A stretch of DNA of 64,000 nucleotides from Amia ocellicauda (GCF_036373705.1 NW_027102660.1:124001-188000), one strand, 5' to 3'. Shown: positions 10,189 through 18,683, counted from the stretch's first letter. Notes: generated by a model from the letters alone, not told the origin. Program-made: numbers and translations.

Positions 10189-10553
10189 CGACCCGTCCTG
10201 GTGTTTCGAATGGCTCCCATCGAAGCCGGCTGGTAAAACGCACACAGGCGTTTCCCGTGGGCCAGCCTGTGAGATAAAGGTTTCTATTTTCACTGACCTA
10301 TTTTGCATTGCTCAAGGGCACATCAGGACACTTTGGAAACTCTTTCAAAGGAAGAACGCCCTGAGCTATGACAAGACTTACACTTTTCCCAACAAGGTGA
10401 TGCTCAATGGCTTGTTCAAACAGTTGCTGCTCGTCTTGTGCCACCATCAGACAATCACAGAGCTATTGTGCCTTCTACACCTTACGGTAGCAACAAATCT
10501 AACTACTGCTTTACTTTAACAATAATAATGACGGCGACTACGACGACAACAAG

Positions 10554-10586
<33 letters not shown>

Positions 10587-10670
10587 ATCATCATCATCAT
10601 CATCATCATCAGATTTTAATTAAAAGACCACCAGACTATCAGAGCTATACTGCGCCTTCAACTACATAAG

Positions 10671-10854
10671 AGTAGATAGTAGGGTTTTTTGGGCGCGGCC
10701 TATTTGTTATGACGTATGCCCTAAGCTTATTAATATTCCTACGTCATAATTGGGGGGCGTGATTTTAGGTAGAGTTATTTCCTTAATTATTCCTACGTCA
10801 TATCCGTCAGAAAGTGTACACCCATAAAACCCTGAACATCAAGGCCACCCATAA
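10671..10854. repeat. Left terminal inverted repeat, copy B
   Basis: 184 bp beginning AGTAGATAGTAGGG, preceded by CATAAG at 10665-10670. Matches the reverse complement of 8732-8916, one T shorter in a run. It ends at GGCCACCCATAA. Confidence 0.92.
10708..10802. promoter_or_regulatory. Three CRE/ATF-like TGACGTA sites in the TIR (copy B)
   Basis: TGACGTA at 10710-10716 (+), and its complement TACGTCA at 10740-10746 and 10794-10800. The same three sites lie in every TIR in the window. ATF/CREB proteins bind TGACGT(C/A)A-like sites, and adenovirus early promoters use such sites; a role here is inference. Confidence 0.55.
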
Positions 10855-10897
10855 ATACCCCCACCCCTCTGAAGGCAACGCCCCGAAACTCTCCTCT

Positions 10898-10906
10898 CTA
10901 TTTAAG
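10898..10906 (+). promoter_or_regulatory. TATA-like box for the first early gene (copy B)
   Basis: CTATTTAAG about 70 bp upstream of the ATG at 10973, downstream of the TIR. The same sequence precedes the gene in C. The only clear TATA-like element between the TIR and the gene. Confidence 0.5.
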
Positions 10907-10972
10907 AACCCGCGCTGCTTTTAGGCAATACCTCTTTAATTCTCAGCATCAGAAACATCCCGCTTCTTCAAC

Positions 10973-11683
10973 ATGTCCAGCGACATCAACATGAAACCCC
11001 GCAAGAAACAATCCCGGGCAAGGGTTCCTGTACTCACCATTTTGAAGATTGAACGCTCCTGGGTGTTGTTCTGGGGGGCTCGACGGGGTTACCGCTTTAA
11101 AAGGTATCCCAGCTATGTTGGAGTGGAGCTTTTTGCTTTGGGAGAGAAGGAGGGTACGTTGGAACCTTTTGAGACGGTAATTGAATACTCTTATGAGGAC
11201 TGGTTGAAGGTGATGGCCTGGAGAGATCTGGGGCTTGTGGATAAGACTCTAGAAGGCTTGCAAGAGGGTCCAAGAGAATGCGAAATGGAGTCTCCGACTC
11301 AGGGTTTTGAAAGGTGTGAATGGGAAAGCTTGCAGAACTACGGTAGAGTGGTGAAGAGTCTATCTCTAACTACAGATCGTAAGGTTTTGTTTAGCAGTAC
11401 CCTGATTACAAACCCTATTGAAGGGGGTGTGGAGGATCCAGAAAAACAGGTTACTGAAATTATGTTTGACGCCGTGGACTGGCCGTTCTTGAAAGAGGTC
11501 ATAAACTGTATAAATGATGGTTTTGACATCTTGACCAAATGTTCGCAACTGGATTTGGTTAGAAGGAGAAAATGCTGGATTATGGATTATATATCCCCCT
11601 TGAATGACGACGACGATGATAAAACAGACGACGTGTGGGGTTTTGGAGGGGGGTCTGACGGCTCAGGGGCTACTCTCTTCTAA
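10973..11683 (+). CDS. 236-aa early-type protein with acidic tail, unrecognised (copy B)
   Basis: First gene inside the left TIR. The ATG at 10973 sits in ACATGT and is the first ATG after the TATA-like box. The N-terminus is basic (KPRKKQSRAR), followed by an aromatic-rich segment (SWVLFWGARRGYRF, about residues 27-40). The C-terminus is very acidic (DDDDDKTDD, about residues 211-219) and then Gly-rich. I do not recognise a family. Its place beside the TIR with CRE-like sites suggests an early regulatory protein. It is the only complete copy here: C has an internal deletion and D has lost the 5' end. Confidence 0.7.
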   Translation: MSSDINMKPRKKQSRARVPVLTILKIERSWVLFWGARRGYRFKRYPSYVGVELFALGEKEGTLEPFETVIEYSYEDWLKVMAWRDLGLVDKTLEGLQEGPRECEMESPTQGFERCEWESLQNYGRVVKSLSLTTDRKVLFSSTLITNPIEGGVEDPEKQVTEIMFDAVDWPFLKEVINCINDGFDILTKCSQLDLVRRRKCWIMDYISPLNDDDDDKTDDVWGFGGGSDGSGATLF

Positions 11684-11698
11684 GAGGGCGGTGTGTCG

Positions 11699-11724
11699 TG
11701 ACGTAGTGAAGAGATAGGATAAAA
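11699..11724 (+). promoter_or_regulatory. CRE-like site plus TATA box for the 282-aa gene (copy B)
   Basis: TGACGTAG at 11699-11706 followed by GATAAAAGGC (ATAAAA at 11719-11724), about 38 bp before the ATG at 11762. C (28997 on) and D (47461 on) keep both. It implies that this gene has its own promoter. Confidence 0.55.
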
Positions 11725-11761
11725 GGCGCAACAATTCAATCATGGTTGAAAATTAAAGAGA

Positions 11762-12610
11762 ATGTCTTACCTGAAAGCTGCGGACGTCGACAGGCTCTAC
11801 AGGCCTCTTCAAACCCGGGATCACCCCTGGTTCTATTCCCCAGATTTTGTATACACTCTGGAACCCTTTGACTGCGGTTACTCTCCAAGACCTCAGACCC
11901 CGGTCCCTCAGGACGAAACAACATGCGGTGCGATGGATGTCCAAATGAGTCTCGGGGATCCCCAGCCTCTGGAGCTCATGGAGGGCCTCGATTTTGCCGA
12001 ATTGTCTACCGTCTGTGCGTCTCAGCAGGGGGTCAGTCCAATGGATGGAGAAACACCCCACAAACCACCAGGCGACCCAATGAGCATCGGACTGTCCCGG
12101 GGGCGTGATGAAGACGCAGGATTTATGCCCGGGGTATGTGACCAAGTAAGCAGAGTGGTTAAAAGCACCCTGGTGTATATTCTGAGTGCTCTCATCGACC
12201 AAGCTCTGAAAGAAGTCTGTCGGGGGTGTGAAGTGAATCACCCCAGTCAGTTGAGACACAGTTGTTTGTTTGAACCAGACCGTTACTATTTCCTGTTCTA
12301 TTTCAACGTGTTTTACAGAAGACTGAACAAACCGTGGCTGAAACCGGCACTAATCAAGGCGCTGTCTTACTCCCACATACATGTCACTGCGGGACAAGTC
12401 CAGAAAATCATAGATGAGATTTTGCTGGAGCTGAAAAAGGAGCCGTTTATAATAGAGAAACTTGGGCAGCTGCTCAATGACCTGGATGAGCCGAGTAGAA
12501 AAACCGCTGGCAAGCTAAAAGCTTATTTCTTCCGTAAAGAAGTTAAAGCTGGGGGCAGCGACGAAGAATTCGACATCTACGCCACTGATTCAGACTCTGA
12601 CCTGAACTAA
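11762..12610 (+). CDS. 282-aa protein with Cys/His cluster (copy B)
   Basis: The N-terminal ~120 residues are Pro- and Asp-rich (PRPQTPVPQDETT). The middle holds CRGCEVNHPSQLRHSC (about residues 154-170), a Cx2C...HxC arrangement that could bind zinc, followed by an aromatic-rich helical stretch (YYFLFYFNVFYRRLNKPWLKP). The C-terminus is acidic (DEEFDIYATDSDSD). I have an impression that CxxC...HPSQxxHxC occurs in other virus-like elements, but I cannot name the family. Complete and open in all three visible copies. A 168-codon antisense ORF over it is treated as a shadow. Likely an early regulatory gene. Confidence 0.75.
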   Translation: MSYLKAADVDRLYRPLQTRDHPWFYSPDFVYTLEPFDCGYSPRPQTPVPQDETTCGAMDVQMSLGDPQPLELMEGLDFAELSTVCASQQGVSPMDGETPHKPPGDPMSIGLSRGRDEDAGFMPGVCDQVSRVVKSTLVYILSALIDQALKEVCRGCEVNHPSQLRHSCLFEPDRYYFLFYFNVFYRRLNKPWLKPALIKALSYSHIHVTAGQVQKIIDEILLELKKEPFIIEKLGQLLNDLDEPSRKTAGKLKAYFFRKEVKAGGSDEEFDIYATDSDSDLN

Positions 12611-12622
12611 GGGACTTTGAAC

Positions 12623-13015
12623 ATGGGGAATGTTCTGGACTGCTTCTGCAACTGGTTCTGTCATCAACACTCTGCAGCTAACCTGAGAGCGCTATTACAC
12701 CATGTGCTTGACAGAAAAGTAGCCAACGCGAGCCTTTTCTCTACAGATTTAACCATCGATGAGGATCAACTTTCAAACCTGGAAAAGTTAATGGCTGCTG
12801 TAACAAAGACCGGGGGGTACGAACACTGGGATGAAGCGCTCAAGGGGGCCAAGAATGATATTAGGCCATTTCATCAACATCTGTATGACCTTTTACTGAG
12901 CATGTTTAATACACCTCTGTTTACTTTTAAAATAGGTCATATTGTTGTTTTATTTACATATGTAACTGAGGTGTGTGCCTACAAGATAAAGAAACAGGTA
13001 TATTTGTTGATATAG
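12623..13015 (+). CDS. Small protein with Bcl-2 BH1-like segment (copy B)
   Basis: Encodes 130 aa from the ATG at 12623, 12 bp after the 282-aa gene. Near the C-terminus it reads FKIGHIVVLFTYVTEVCA, which fits the BH1 pattern of Bcl-2 family proteins (small-Gly-Arg/His-Ile-Val-Ala/Val-hydrophobic-Phe). The upstream part is helical, as in that fold. No C-terminal membrane anchor is visible. The idea that it restrains apoptosis of the infected cell, like adenovirus E1B-19K, is inference from this motif and its early-gene position. Confidence 0.6.
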   Translation: MGNVLDCFCNWFCHQHSAANLRALLHHVLDRKVANASLFSTDLTIDEDQLSNLEKLMAAVTKTGGYEHWDEALKGAKNDIRPFHQHLYDLLLSMFNTPLFTFKIGHIVVLFTYVTEVCAYKIKKQVYLLI

Positions 13016-13126
13016 ATCAAGTAACCAATCATCTGATTTCTTTTTGTCTGGACCGTAGAAAAAATTGTTGTGTATGTTATACTTTTCTCAAATGTCTAAA
13101 AAGGGGTATCTGCTCTCCTGAAGTTG

Positions 13127-13132
13127 AATAAA
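13127..13132 (+). terminator. Poly(A) signal after the early block (copy B)
   Basis: AATAAA at 13127-13132, 112 bp after the stop of the Bcl-2-like gene and before the integrase TATA box. Kept in C and D. Confidence 0.55.
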
Positions 13133-13140
13133 AAACCTTG

Positions 13141-13148
13141 TATAAAAA
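13141..13148 (+). promoter_or_regulatory. TATA box for the integrase (copy B)
   Basis: TATAAAAA at 13141-13148, 40 bp before the integrase ATG at 13188 and just after the poly(A) signal. Same arrangement in C and D. Confidence 0.55.
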
Positions 13149-13187
13149 CTTTGCGCATAGTGTGGGTCTGTGTGGTTATTTGACAGA

Positions 13188-14279
13188 ATGACTCGGCAAG
13201 CTCCCCAAATGCAGGAACTATACTACAACCCAGCCAAGATTGGGGGTTTGGCGGGTAAGAAGGGTTTTCAAAGAGGACTCGCTGAGGCCGGAGTGAAGGT
13301 TAATGATGTGGTTGTTTCAGAATGGTTACGGGAACAAGACGCCTATACCTTACATAAACCTCTCAGGATTAACTTTAAAAGAAACTGCGTATATGCAACT
13401 GACATAGACTCACAATGGCAAATGGATCTAGTCGATATGTCAAATTTATCAAAACATAACAATGGTCACAAATTGATGTTGATGTGTATCGATGTGTTAT
13501 CAAAATATGCCTGGGCTCGCATTCTACATAATAAAACAGGTCGGGCGGTGACAAGGGCCTTTGAGGATATATTGTCCCAGGGTCGATGTCCTAAAAAACT
13601 GCAGACTGATAAAGGAAAAGAGTTTCTCACCAGAGAATTTCAGAATCTACTGAAGAGACACAAAATACATCATTTCACCACCGGTAATGAGCTTAAGGCA
13701 TCGGTAGTGGAGATGTTTAACCGCACCATGAAGACCAAAATGTGGAGATATTTTACAGCGGTCAACACGTTCAAGTATTTTGATAAAGTTCAAGATTTTA
13801 TCGATGCTTACAACCAAGGGTATCACACCAGTATTAAAATGAAGCCTATAGATGTTGATCAAAGTAATTCTTTTAAGGTCTATAAAAAATTATACGGACC
13901 ATTTATTAAGAAGGGAAAAACTACTTATAAGTTCAACATCGGTGATGTGGTTCGCGTTTCAAAGCTAAGGAGTACTTTTGCCAAAGGTTATGAACAAACA
14001 TTTTCTGACGAATATTTTACAGTTACCGAACAGTTGGCTAGAGACCCCCCCGTGTACCGGTTAAAAGACTATGACGGGGAGGATATAGAAGGAACGTTTT
14101 ACGAAGCCAAGTTACAAAAAATTATTGTGGGTAAAGACAGTGTATACAGAGTTGAAAAGATATTAGATGAAAAAACCCAGAACCGGAAAAAATATGTGTT
14201 GATGAAATGGCTTGGATGGCCTGAAAAGTTCAATAGTTGGGTCCCGGAACGACAGGTTTGCGATATTCAATCCTTATAA
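13188..14279 (+). CDS. Retroviral-type integrase with chromodomain (copy B)
   Basis: Encodes 363 aa. DDE residues: Asp80 (WQMDLVDM), Asp141 (TDKGKEF) and Glu175 (SVVEMFNRT). A C-terminal chromodomain (VYRVEKIL...YVLMKWLGWPEKFNSWVPE, about residues 318-360) may steer integration to marked chromatin. Polinton integrases make 6-bp target duplications, which matches CATAAG here. Arg-to-Met after the catalytic Glu and Arg-to-Cys near residue 67 are private changes of B compared with D. The start is the ATG after the TATA box. The frame is open. Confidence 0.9.
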   Translation: MTRQAPQMQELYYNPAKIGGLAGKKGFQRGLAEAGVKVNDVVVSEWLREQDAYTLHKPLRINFKRNCVYATDIDSQWQMDLVDMSNLSKHNNGHKLMLMCIDVLSKYAWARILHNKTGRAVTRAFEDILSQGRCPKKLQTDKGKEFLTREFQNLLKRHKIHHFTTGNELKASVVEMFNRTMKTKMWRYFTAVNTFKYFDKVQDFIDAYNQGYHTSIKMKPIDVDQSNSFKVYKKLYGPFIKKGKTTYKFNIGDVVRVSKLRSTFAKGYEQTFSDEYFTVTEQLARDPPVYRLKDYDGEDIEGTFYEAKLQKIIVGKDSVYRVEKILDEKTQNRKKYVLMKWLGWPEKFNSWVPERQVCDIQSL

Positions 14280-14325
14280 CAACATGCCCGCGGGTGTGTT
14301 GGGGGCATTACTTTCGATTCTCAAG

Positions 14326-15058
14326 ATGGAATCAGGAGGCTTCTACGTGACTCTACCCAGTAACGCCTCTCTCGATATATACCCTAAAAATGAAATATCC
14401 AGTTACACGGTACAATTTGGAAAATCTATAGATCTAAGGGTGTCGTGGGAAGTGGGGTTGGCGGAAATACAGTATCCTTACACTTGGGCTGTTTTACAAG
14501 ATAAGGATGCCACCTTCGCCATTTTTGATGATGTTAAAAAGAGTCAATGGACATTCACGATACAAGGAGGTTATTATGACAATGTGGATAAAATATTAGA
14601 TGAGATGCATAAACAGTTCTCAGAAGGCACCCCCAACATCAAGCTATATTACAACCCTATTAAAAACAGAGTGTACAAGGTGTCAAAACCAGGTATTAGC
14701 ATTCAAACCAGCGGCCAACTGGGGCGTATATTAGGGTTCTATTCTGACACAGAGAGCAGGTTCTCAGAAGTGGTGGGGCGGCTTTTATACTCTTTATGTG
14801 TATACGGATATCATAACCCACCAGAGGGTCGGGGATAGTTATGTCCCCCTTTTGAGAAATGTACTTATTAAAGGTAAAAGCAATGACATGGTCACAATTA
14901 CTTATGACAAACCACACTACGTACCAGTCTCAAAGACCCACTTTGACAACATCACGATCGAAGTAAAATCGGATCAGAATATCAACGTACCCTTCCGCTT
15001 CGGTAAAGTTAATGTCAAACTACATTTTCGACCCCTGAAACAGTGTGTACATTATTAA
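14326..15058 (+). pseudogene. Penton-like minor capsid protein, frame broken (copy B)
   Basis: Single-jelly-roll minor capsid (penton-like) protein of Polintons/adintoviruses, recognised from DIYPKNEISSYTVQFGKSI and the following GSWEVGLAEIQYPYTW-type segment (B has V-S in place of G-S). The reading frame changes at about 14765-14785: the C-terminal part continues in another frame to the TAA at 15056-15058. C and D have the same break. The ATG at 14326 is kept in B, C and D, whereas the alternative ATG at 14284 is TTG in C. Whether this is a disabling frameshift or a recoding site cannot be told from sequence alone. Confidence 0.75.
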
Positions 15059-15059
15059 A

Positions 15060-15548
15060 ATGGCTACCTCGAGGGGTTATGTAGATCCTAGCGCCTATGT
15101 GGATTATTACAAGATGCAAGCCGGGAACGGCTTGCCCGGTTTTGTAGGAGCCCCCACAATGTATGGCGCCGGTCTAGGGGGACTCTTTCGTGGTCTCTTT
15201 AGAATGGCCGTACCCCTGCTTAAGAGAGGCTTTGCTATAGCCAGACCCCACTTGAAATCAGCGGCTAAAAATATTGTTAGTGACGTGTTCACCAATGTTA
15301 TGAACCGGGCAGCTAGCCATGAGCATCAGGAGGGTTCGGGTCTCATGGTAATGGCGAGGAGGGGGGGTAAAAGAAGAAACAGCATGTGTCCACCAGGGCG
15401 ACGAAGATTCGTGGCTAACAAAAAACGAAGAATCTCTCATTCTCCAACATATCGTGGATACACTCGGAGAAGGAAGCAGCACAAGAAAAAACCTGCAAAA
15501 AGAAAGTCTCAAAGAAAGAAAAATAGAGCCTCAGGATACATCTTTTAA
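15060..15548 (+). CDS. Basic core/minor virion protein (pX/pVI-like), copy B
   Basis: Encodes 162 aa. The N-terminal half has a Gly-rich, hydrophobic stretch (YGAGLGGLFRGLFRMAVPLL, about residues 35-54), and the C-terminal half is extremely Lys/Arg-rich. This combination fits the adenovirus pVI/pX-like virion proteins reported in adintoviruses, a membrane-active plus DNA-binding type. It starts 1 bp after the penton stop and ends 2 bp before the hexon ATG. Open in B and C, broken in D. Confidence 0.7.
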   Translation: MATSRGYVDPSAYVDYYKMQAGNGLPGFVGAPTMYGAGLGGLFRGLFRMAVPLLKRGFAIARPHLKSAAKNIVSDVFTNVMNRAASHEHQEGSGLMVMARRGGKRRNSMCPPGRRRFVANKKRRISHSPTYRGYTRRRKQHKKKPAKRKSQRKKNRASGYIF

Positions 15549-15550
15549 AC

Positions 15551-16951
15551 ATGTCTTTTGTCCACAGTCTATCGGAAGAATGCGTCAAATCAGAACTGGA
15601 TCTGTTTACAGTTCCATACACTCAAACGAGTATAGATAAGATCATATATGTAGAGATTCCCCCTCTTTCTGCAATTTCAGACACGGCCCCTCTGGAGTTT
15701 TTTATAGCTGGCATTGGCGAGGATTATATTGATTTGAATAACACATTTATTTTAATGAACTGTAAAGTGACTGATGAGGATGGCGATGCAATCGAGAAGA
15801 CGGCCAACGCTGGGGTCATCAATTACCCGGTGGCCACCATGTTTTCACAGGTGGATGTGACCCTTGGAGATCGGCTCATTAGTCAAAGCAGCAATACTTA
15901 CCCCTATAGAGCCATGATGGAGTGTATCCTTAATTATAGTGAGGAGACCCTAAGCAAACAGTTCAGCCCCGGCCTTTTCTTCAAAGACATCCCGGTAGCT
16001 ATGGACGATAAGGATCCAGAGGGACTCAATAAGGGTTTGCAAAAAAGAACGGCCTCTTCAACAGAAGGGAGGACCTTTGAGCTAATGGGGCATATCCATG
16101 CAGACATATTTTTCCAAGAAAAACTCATGCTCAACGGGGTAGACATTAAAATTAAAATGATCCGTAGTAAAAGTGCTTTTTGTCTGATGACCCCTGATAC
16201 GGAAAAATATAAACTGACCATATTATCGGCCTCGCTGTTTGTGAAAAAAGTGTCCGTCTTCCCGGCGGTTAAACTAGGACACGCGCAGGCGTTAATGACG
16301 GAAAACGCCGAGTACCCGATCGAAAGAGTCTATATGAAAGTCCACAGTATCCCCGCAGGGACACGGGTGATGAACCAGGAAAATCTGTTTCTAGGACAGC
16401 TCCCAAAACAGGTTATTATAGGTCTCGTGGATAATGATGCATTTACCGGGGTTTACAACAAGAACCCCTTTAACTTTAAACATTATAACCCGGAATTTAT
16501 TGCGTTGTACGTCGATGGTGTGCAGGTTCCATCCAGACCTTTTCAACCTGACTTTGAAAACGGCAATGCGGTTCGTGAATATTACAGTCTAGTACTGGCT
16601 ACGGGTCGCCATCTCAAGGATCAAACTCTGCTGATCGATCGCCGGGAATACTGCAGCGGTTACACCCTGTACGGTTTCAACCTGACCCCTGACGAAGAGT
16701 GTGGACAACATTTTTCACTGATGAAGACGGGCAATATGCGTTTGGAGATGCGTTTCAAGCAGCCTCTACCACGCACTGTAAACATGGTCGTGTATGCTGT
16801 GTTTGACAACATTATTGAGGTGAATCAGAGGAGAAACGTTATGTATGATTATTATAAAAATGAACACCAGAGAGCTCAACCACATCATGAATGCCCTGGC
16901 CAGCTCACGGAAACTGTTTCAAGGAGTCTACGCCTGCGATCAGCTGCCTAA
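15551..16951 (+). CDS. Hexon-like major capsid protein, stop codon lost (copy B)
   Basis: Double-jelly-roll major capsid protein of the Polinton/adintovirus type, 435 aa in the normal form. It is recognised from its position, length and segments such as PYTQTSIDKIIYVEIPPL. In B the normal TAA (16856-16858) has become AAA, so the frame runs 31 codons further into the protease gene and ends at 16951. The added tail comes from the protease region in another frame and is unlikely to be functional. B is the only copy without internal stops or frameshifts; C and D are broken. Confidence 0.85.
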   Translation: MSFVHSLSEECVKSELDLFTVPYTQTSIDKIIYVEIPPLSAISDTAPLEFFIAGIGEDYIDLNNTFILMNCKVTDEDGDAIEKTANAGVINYPVATMFSQVDVTLGDRLISQSSNTYPYRAMMECILNYSEETLSKQFSPGLFFKDIPVAMDDKDPEGLNKGLQKRTASSTEGRTFELMGHIHADIFFQEKLMLNGVDIKIKMIRSKSAFCLMTPDTEKYKLTILSASLFVKKVSVFPAVKLGHAQALMTENAEYPIERVYMKVHSIPAGTRVMNQENLFLGQLPKQVIIGLVDNDAFTGVYNKNPFNFKHYNPEFIALYVDGVQVPSRPFQPDFENGNAVREYYSLVLATGRHLKDQTLLIDRREYCSGYTLYGFNLTPDEECGQHFSLMKTGNMRLEMRFKQPLPRTVNMVVYAVFDNIIEVNQRRNVMYDYYKNEHQRAQPHHECPGQLTETVSRSLRLRSAA

Positions 16952-17417
16952 ATTTAAGATCAAGAATTTACCTGCAATGTACATAATCAACACACACCCT
17001 AAAAATATGCCCGGAGAACATTGGCTGGCTATTTATCTAAGGGAGGACCACCGTGGTGAATTTTTTGATTCCTATGGAAACCCCCCGGATTTCAGACCTT
17101 TCCCTCGGAAGATCAATAACTTTCTGCTCAACAACTGTCAAGAAACCATTTACAGCGGTCGTCAAGTACAAAGTCTTCAGACCTTCACTTGTGGTCAACA
17201 CTGTGTGTTTTTCTTATATCATAGATCTAAAGGAAGGTCATACCCCGATATTATGGCCTTGTACAGTGAGGATTTAGGCCAAAATGATAAAAAAGTGGCA
17301 GAGTTTGTCAGGACACTGTGGACCCCCCCTTATAACACAATGACTTACGACCCTAGCCAGCCATGTATACAGATGGGGTGTTCTTGTGAGGATTTTAAAA
17401 GATGTCATGCGTGTTAA
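16860..17417 (+). CDS. Adenain-type cysteine protease (copy B)
   Basis: Encodes 185 aa. Expected catalytic residues are His54 (GEHWLAIYL), Asp70 (FFDSYG), oxyanion Gln104 and nucleophile Cys111 (TCGQHC), with the adenain spacing of 7 between Gln and Cys. This family cleaves virion precursor proteins during maturation. The start is the ATG at 16860, directly after the normal hexon stop position. An in-frame ATG at 16845 would lie within the hexon gene. Open in B, C and D. Confidence 0.9.
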   Translation: MNTRELNHIMNALASSRKLFQGVYACDQLPKFKIKNLPAMYIINTHPKNMPGEHWLAIYLREDHRGEFFDSYGNPPDFRPFPRKINNFLLNNCQETIYSGRQVQSLQTFTCGQHCVFFLYHRSKGRSYPDIMALYSEDLGQNDKKVAEFVRTLWTPPYNTMTYDPSQPCIQMGCSCEDFKRCHAC

Positions 17418-17461
17418 GGTGAAAAAATAATGAAAACAGCCTTTGAATCATTAGTTTTGTT

Positions 17462-17550
17462 TTTATTCAACACAATTCTTATACAAAGCAGGGGTTATGG
17501 TATAAATAAATGTACAACATTTGAAAAAAAAAAAAAAAAAAAAAAAAAAT
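17462..17550. terminator. Bidirectional poly(A) region between converging genes (copy B)
   Basis: AATAAA on the + strand at 17505-17510 serves the capsid/protease block. On the - strand AATAAA (TTTATT at 17462-17467) can serve the right-arm block. A run of about 26 A follows at 17524-17549; in C and D it is interrupted by T. Confidence 0.55.
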
Positions 17551-17597
17551 TGTTTGTCGGGTCATTATTTACAGGGGAGACAAATAAAAACATGAGA

Positions 17598-18339
17598 TTA
17601 ATAAGCTTCCCAACGATGGATAGATCCTGAGGATGGTCGCTCAGCACGGTCAGAGTAATGAGATATCGGAGTCAGATCAGGCTCCACCTCTTTACACAGA
17701 TGGATTTTTTATCGCGTTTCCTGGTTAGGAACTGTTGATTGGGGCATGTTCAGACAGGCCATCACCTGTAGGAAAGCATTCCAGCCTACAGGTCGGCGAC
17801 TATCGGGTACCTTATTAGTGCTAGTGACACTCTTCAACAAATCAAACGTGTGAACCTTTGATCAGTTGTCCCTTAAAAACAAATTCACCCTGTTCATTCC
17901 AAGCCGTTACCCGCGGTTTCTGAACCATTTTGTGCAGGATATATTCTGCATGTCTTTTGCTTCTGGCCGGCATGTTTCTCAAAACATCCGTTACAACATC
18001 TCCCTCTGAACTCTCAACAGGTTCGGTCACCGCAACATCTTTATCAACCGAACCCCCCGCATCAGCCCCAGAACCATTTTCTTGAGAGGCCATGGTTAAA
18101 GTTAAAATGTATTGATCTTTTTCACCCTGTCTAACCAGACGGAGGTAGCGCTGTAACATGTTGGTATACAACTGGGCTTTGGAATACTGATTTAAATCGG
18201 CCCTGGCCTGTATAGCTTTCATTTCAGAGTCCAGGTTGTTTTCGGCCGTTTGTCTAATGGGCTCTGGCCCGACAACATTTTTTCTCAGTTTCTCAAGCTG
18301 CTCCTGAGGGATCAAAAACATTTTCTGAGCATATTCCAT
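17598..18339 (-). pseudogene. 247-aa conserved element protein, frameshifted (copy B)
   Basis: Homolog of the intact gene at 34899-35642. A 2-bp deletion near 17848 (AAACGTGTG versus AAACATGTGTG in C) shifts the frame after about 165 codons. The N-terminal part is normal. Confidence 0.75.
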
Positions 18340-18341
18340 TA

Positions 18342-18677
18342 TTAACCCACTCTGGAAGCTAGAAGACTGGTTAGGAAAGGCACGGCTATGCTCAACAGCG
18401 GTCCTATAAAACCCCCGGTTTGATTAATCTTCTTTCTTTTTCTTTTAATAGAATACTTCTTATTAGCGATGATCTTGATAACCGCTTTTTGTTTTTTGAG
18501 TTTAGAATGTTGAGAAGGGGTTAGGGGTATATTACCGCGTAAGATGTTAAAAGCTATTTCACACAGGGTCTCGATCAAATCCGAGGGGGCCCCTGCCAGA
18601 ACAGCTTTCCTATGGCGCGGGCTCCCCTCAAATAACATTTGCAAAAGTGGCAGATTTCTTTTAATCCGAACAGACAT
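18342..18677 (-). CDS. Conserved basic 111-aa element protein (copy B)
   Basis: Open, nearly identical to the copy at 140-475. Same neighbours: the 247-aa gene 2 bp downstream and the ATPase 6 bp upstream. Confidence 0.75.
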   Translation of the reverse strand: MSVRIKRNLPLLQMLFEGSPRHRKAVLAGAPSDLIETLCEIAFNILRGNIPLTPSQHSKLKKQKAVIKIIANKKYSIKRKRKKINQTGGFIGPLLSIAVPFLTSLLASRVG

Positions 18678-18683
18678 TCTTAT

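Larger units (their letters stand above)
8917..10670. repeat. Host spacer A-B: duplicated tRNA-Val unit with microsatellites
   Basis: Begins with CATAAG (8917-8922) and ends with CATAAG (10665-10670), the target duplications of the flanking elements. A ~0.73-kb unit starting at CATAAGAGTAACAGC occurs twice, at 8917-9663 and 9885-10624. Each unit holds a tRNA-Val sequence on the - strand and a (CAA)n-(CAT)n microsatellite (9575-9652, 10543-10611). The intact sequence CATAAGAGTAACAGC at 9885 is an unoccupied insertion site. ORFs of 60-120 codons here are low-complexity or antisense to tRNAs. Confidence 0.8.

Noticed and set aside
9878-10277. 100-120-codon ORFs on both strands over the tRNA-Val region
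   Set aside because: They overlap tRNA sequences and vary by indels between spacers.
9575-10611. A CRISPR-like array, suggested by repeated units
   Set aside because: Simple-sequence repeats without spacers in a eukaryotic context.
11753-12259. 168-codon - strand ORF opposite the 282-aa gene, open in all copies
   Set aside because: Antisense shadow of a conserved gene with its own promoter on the other strand; no domain seen.
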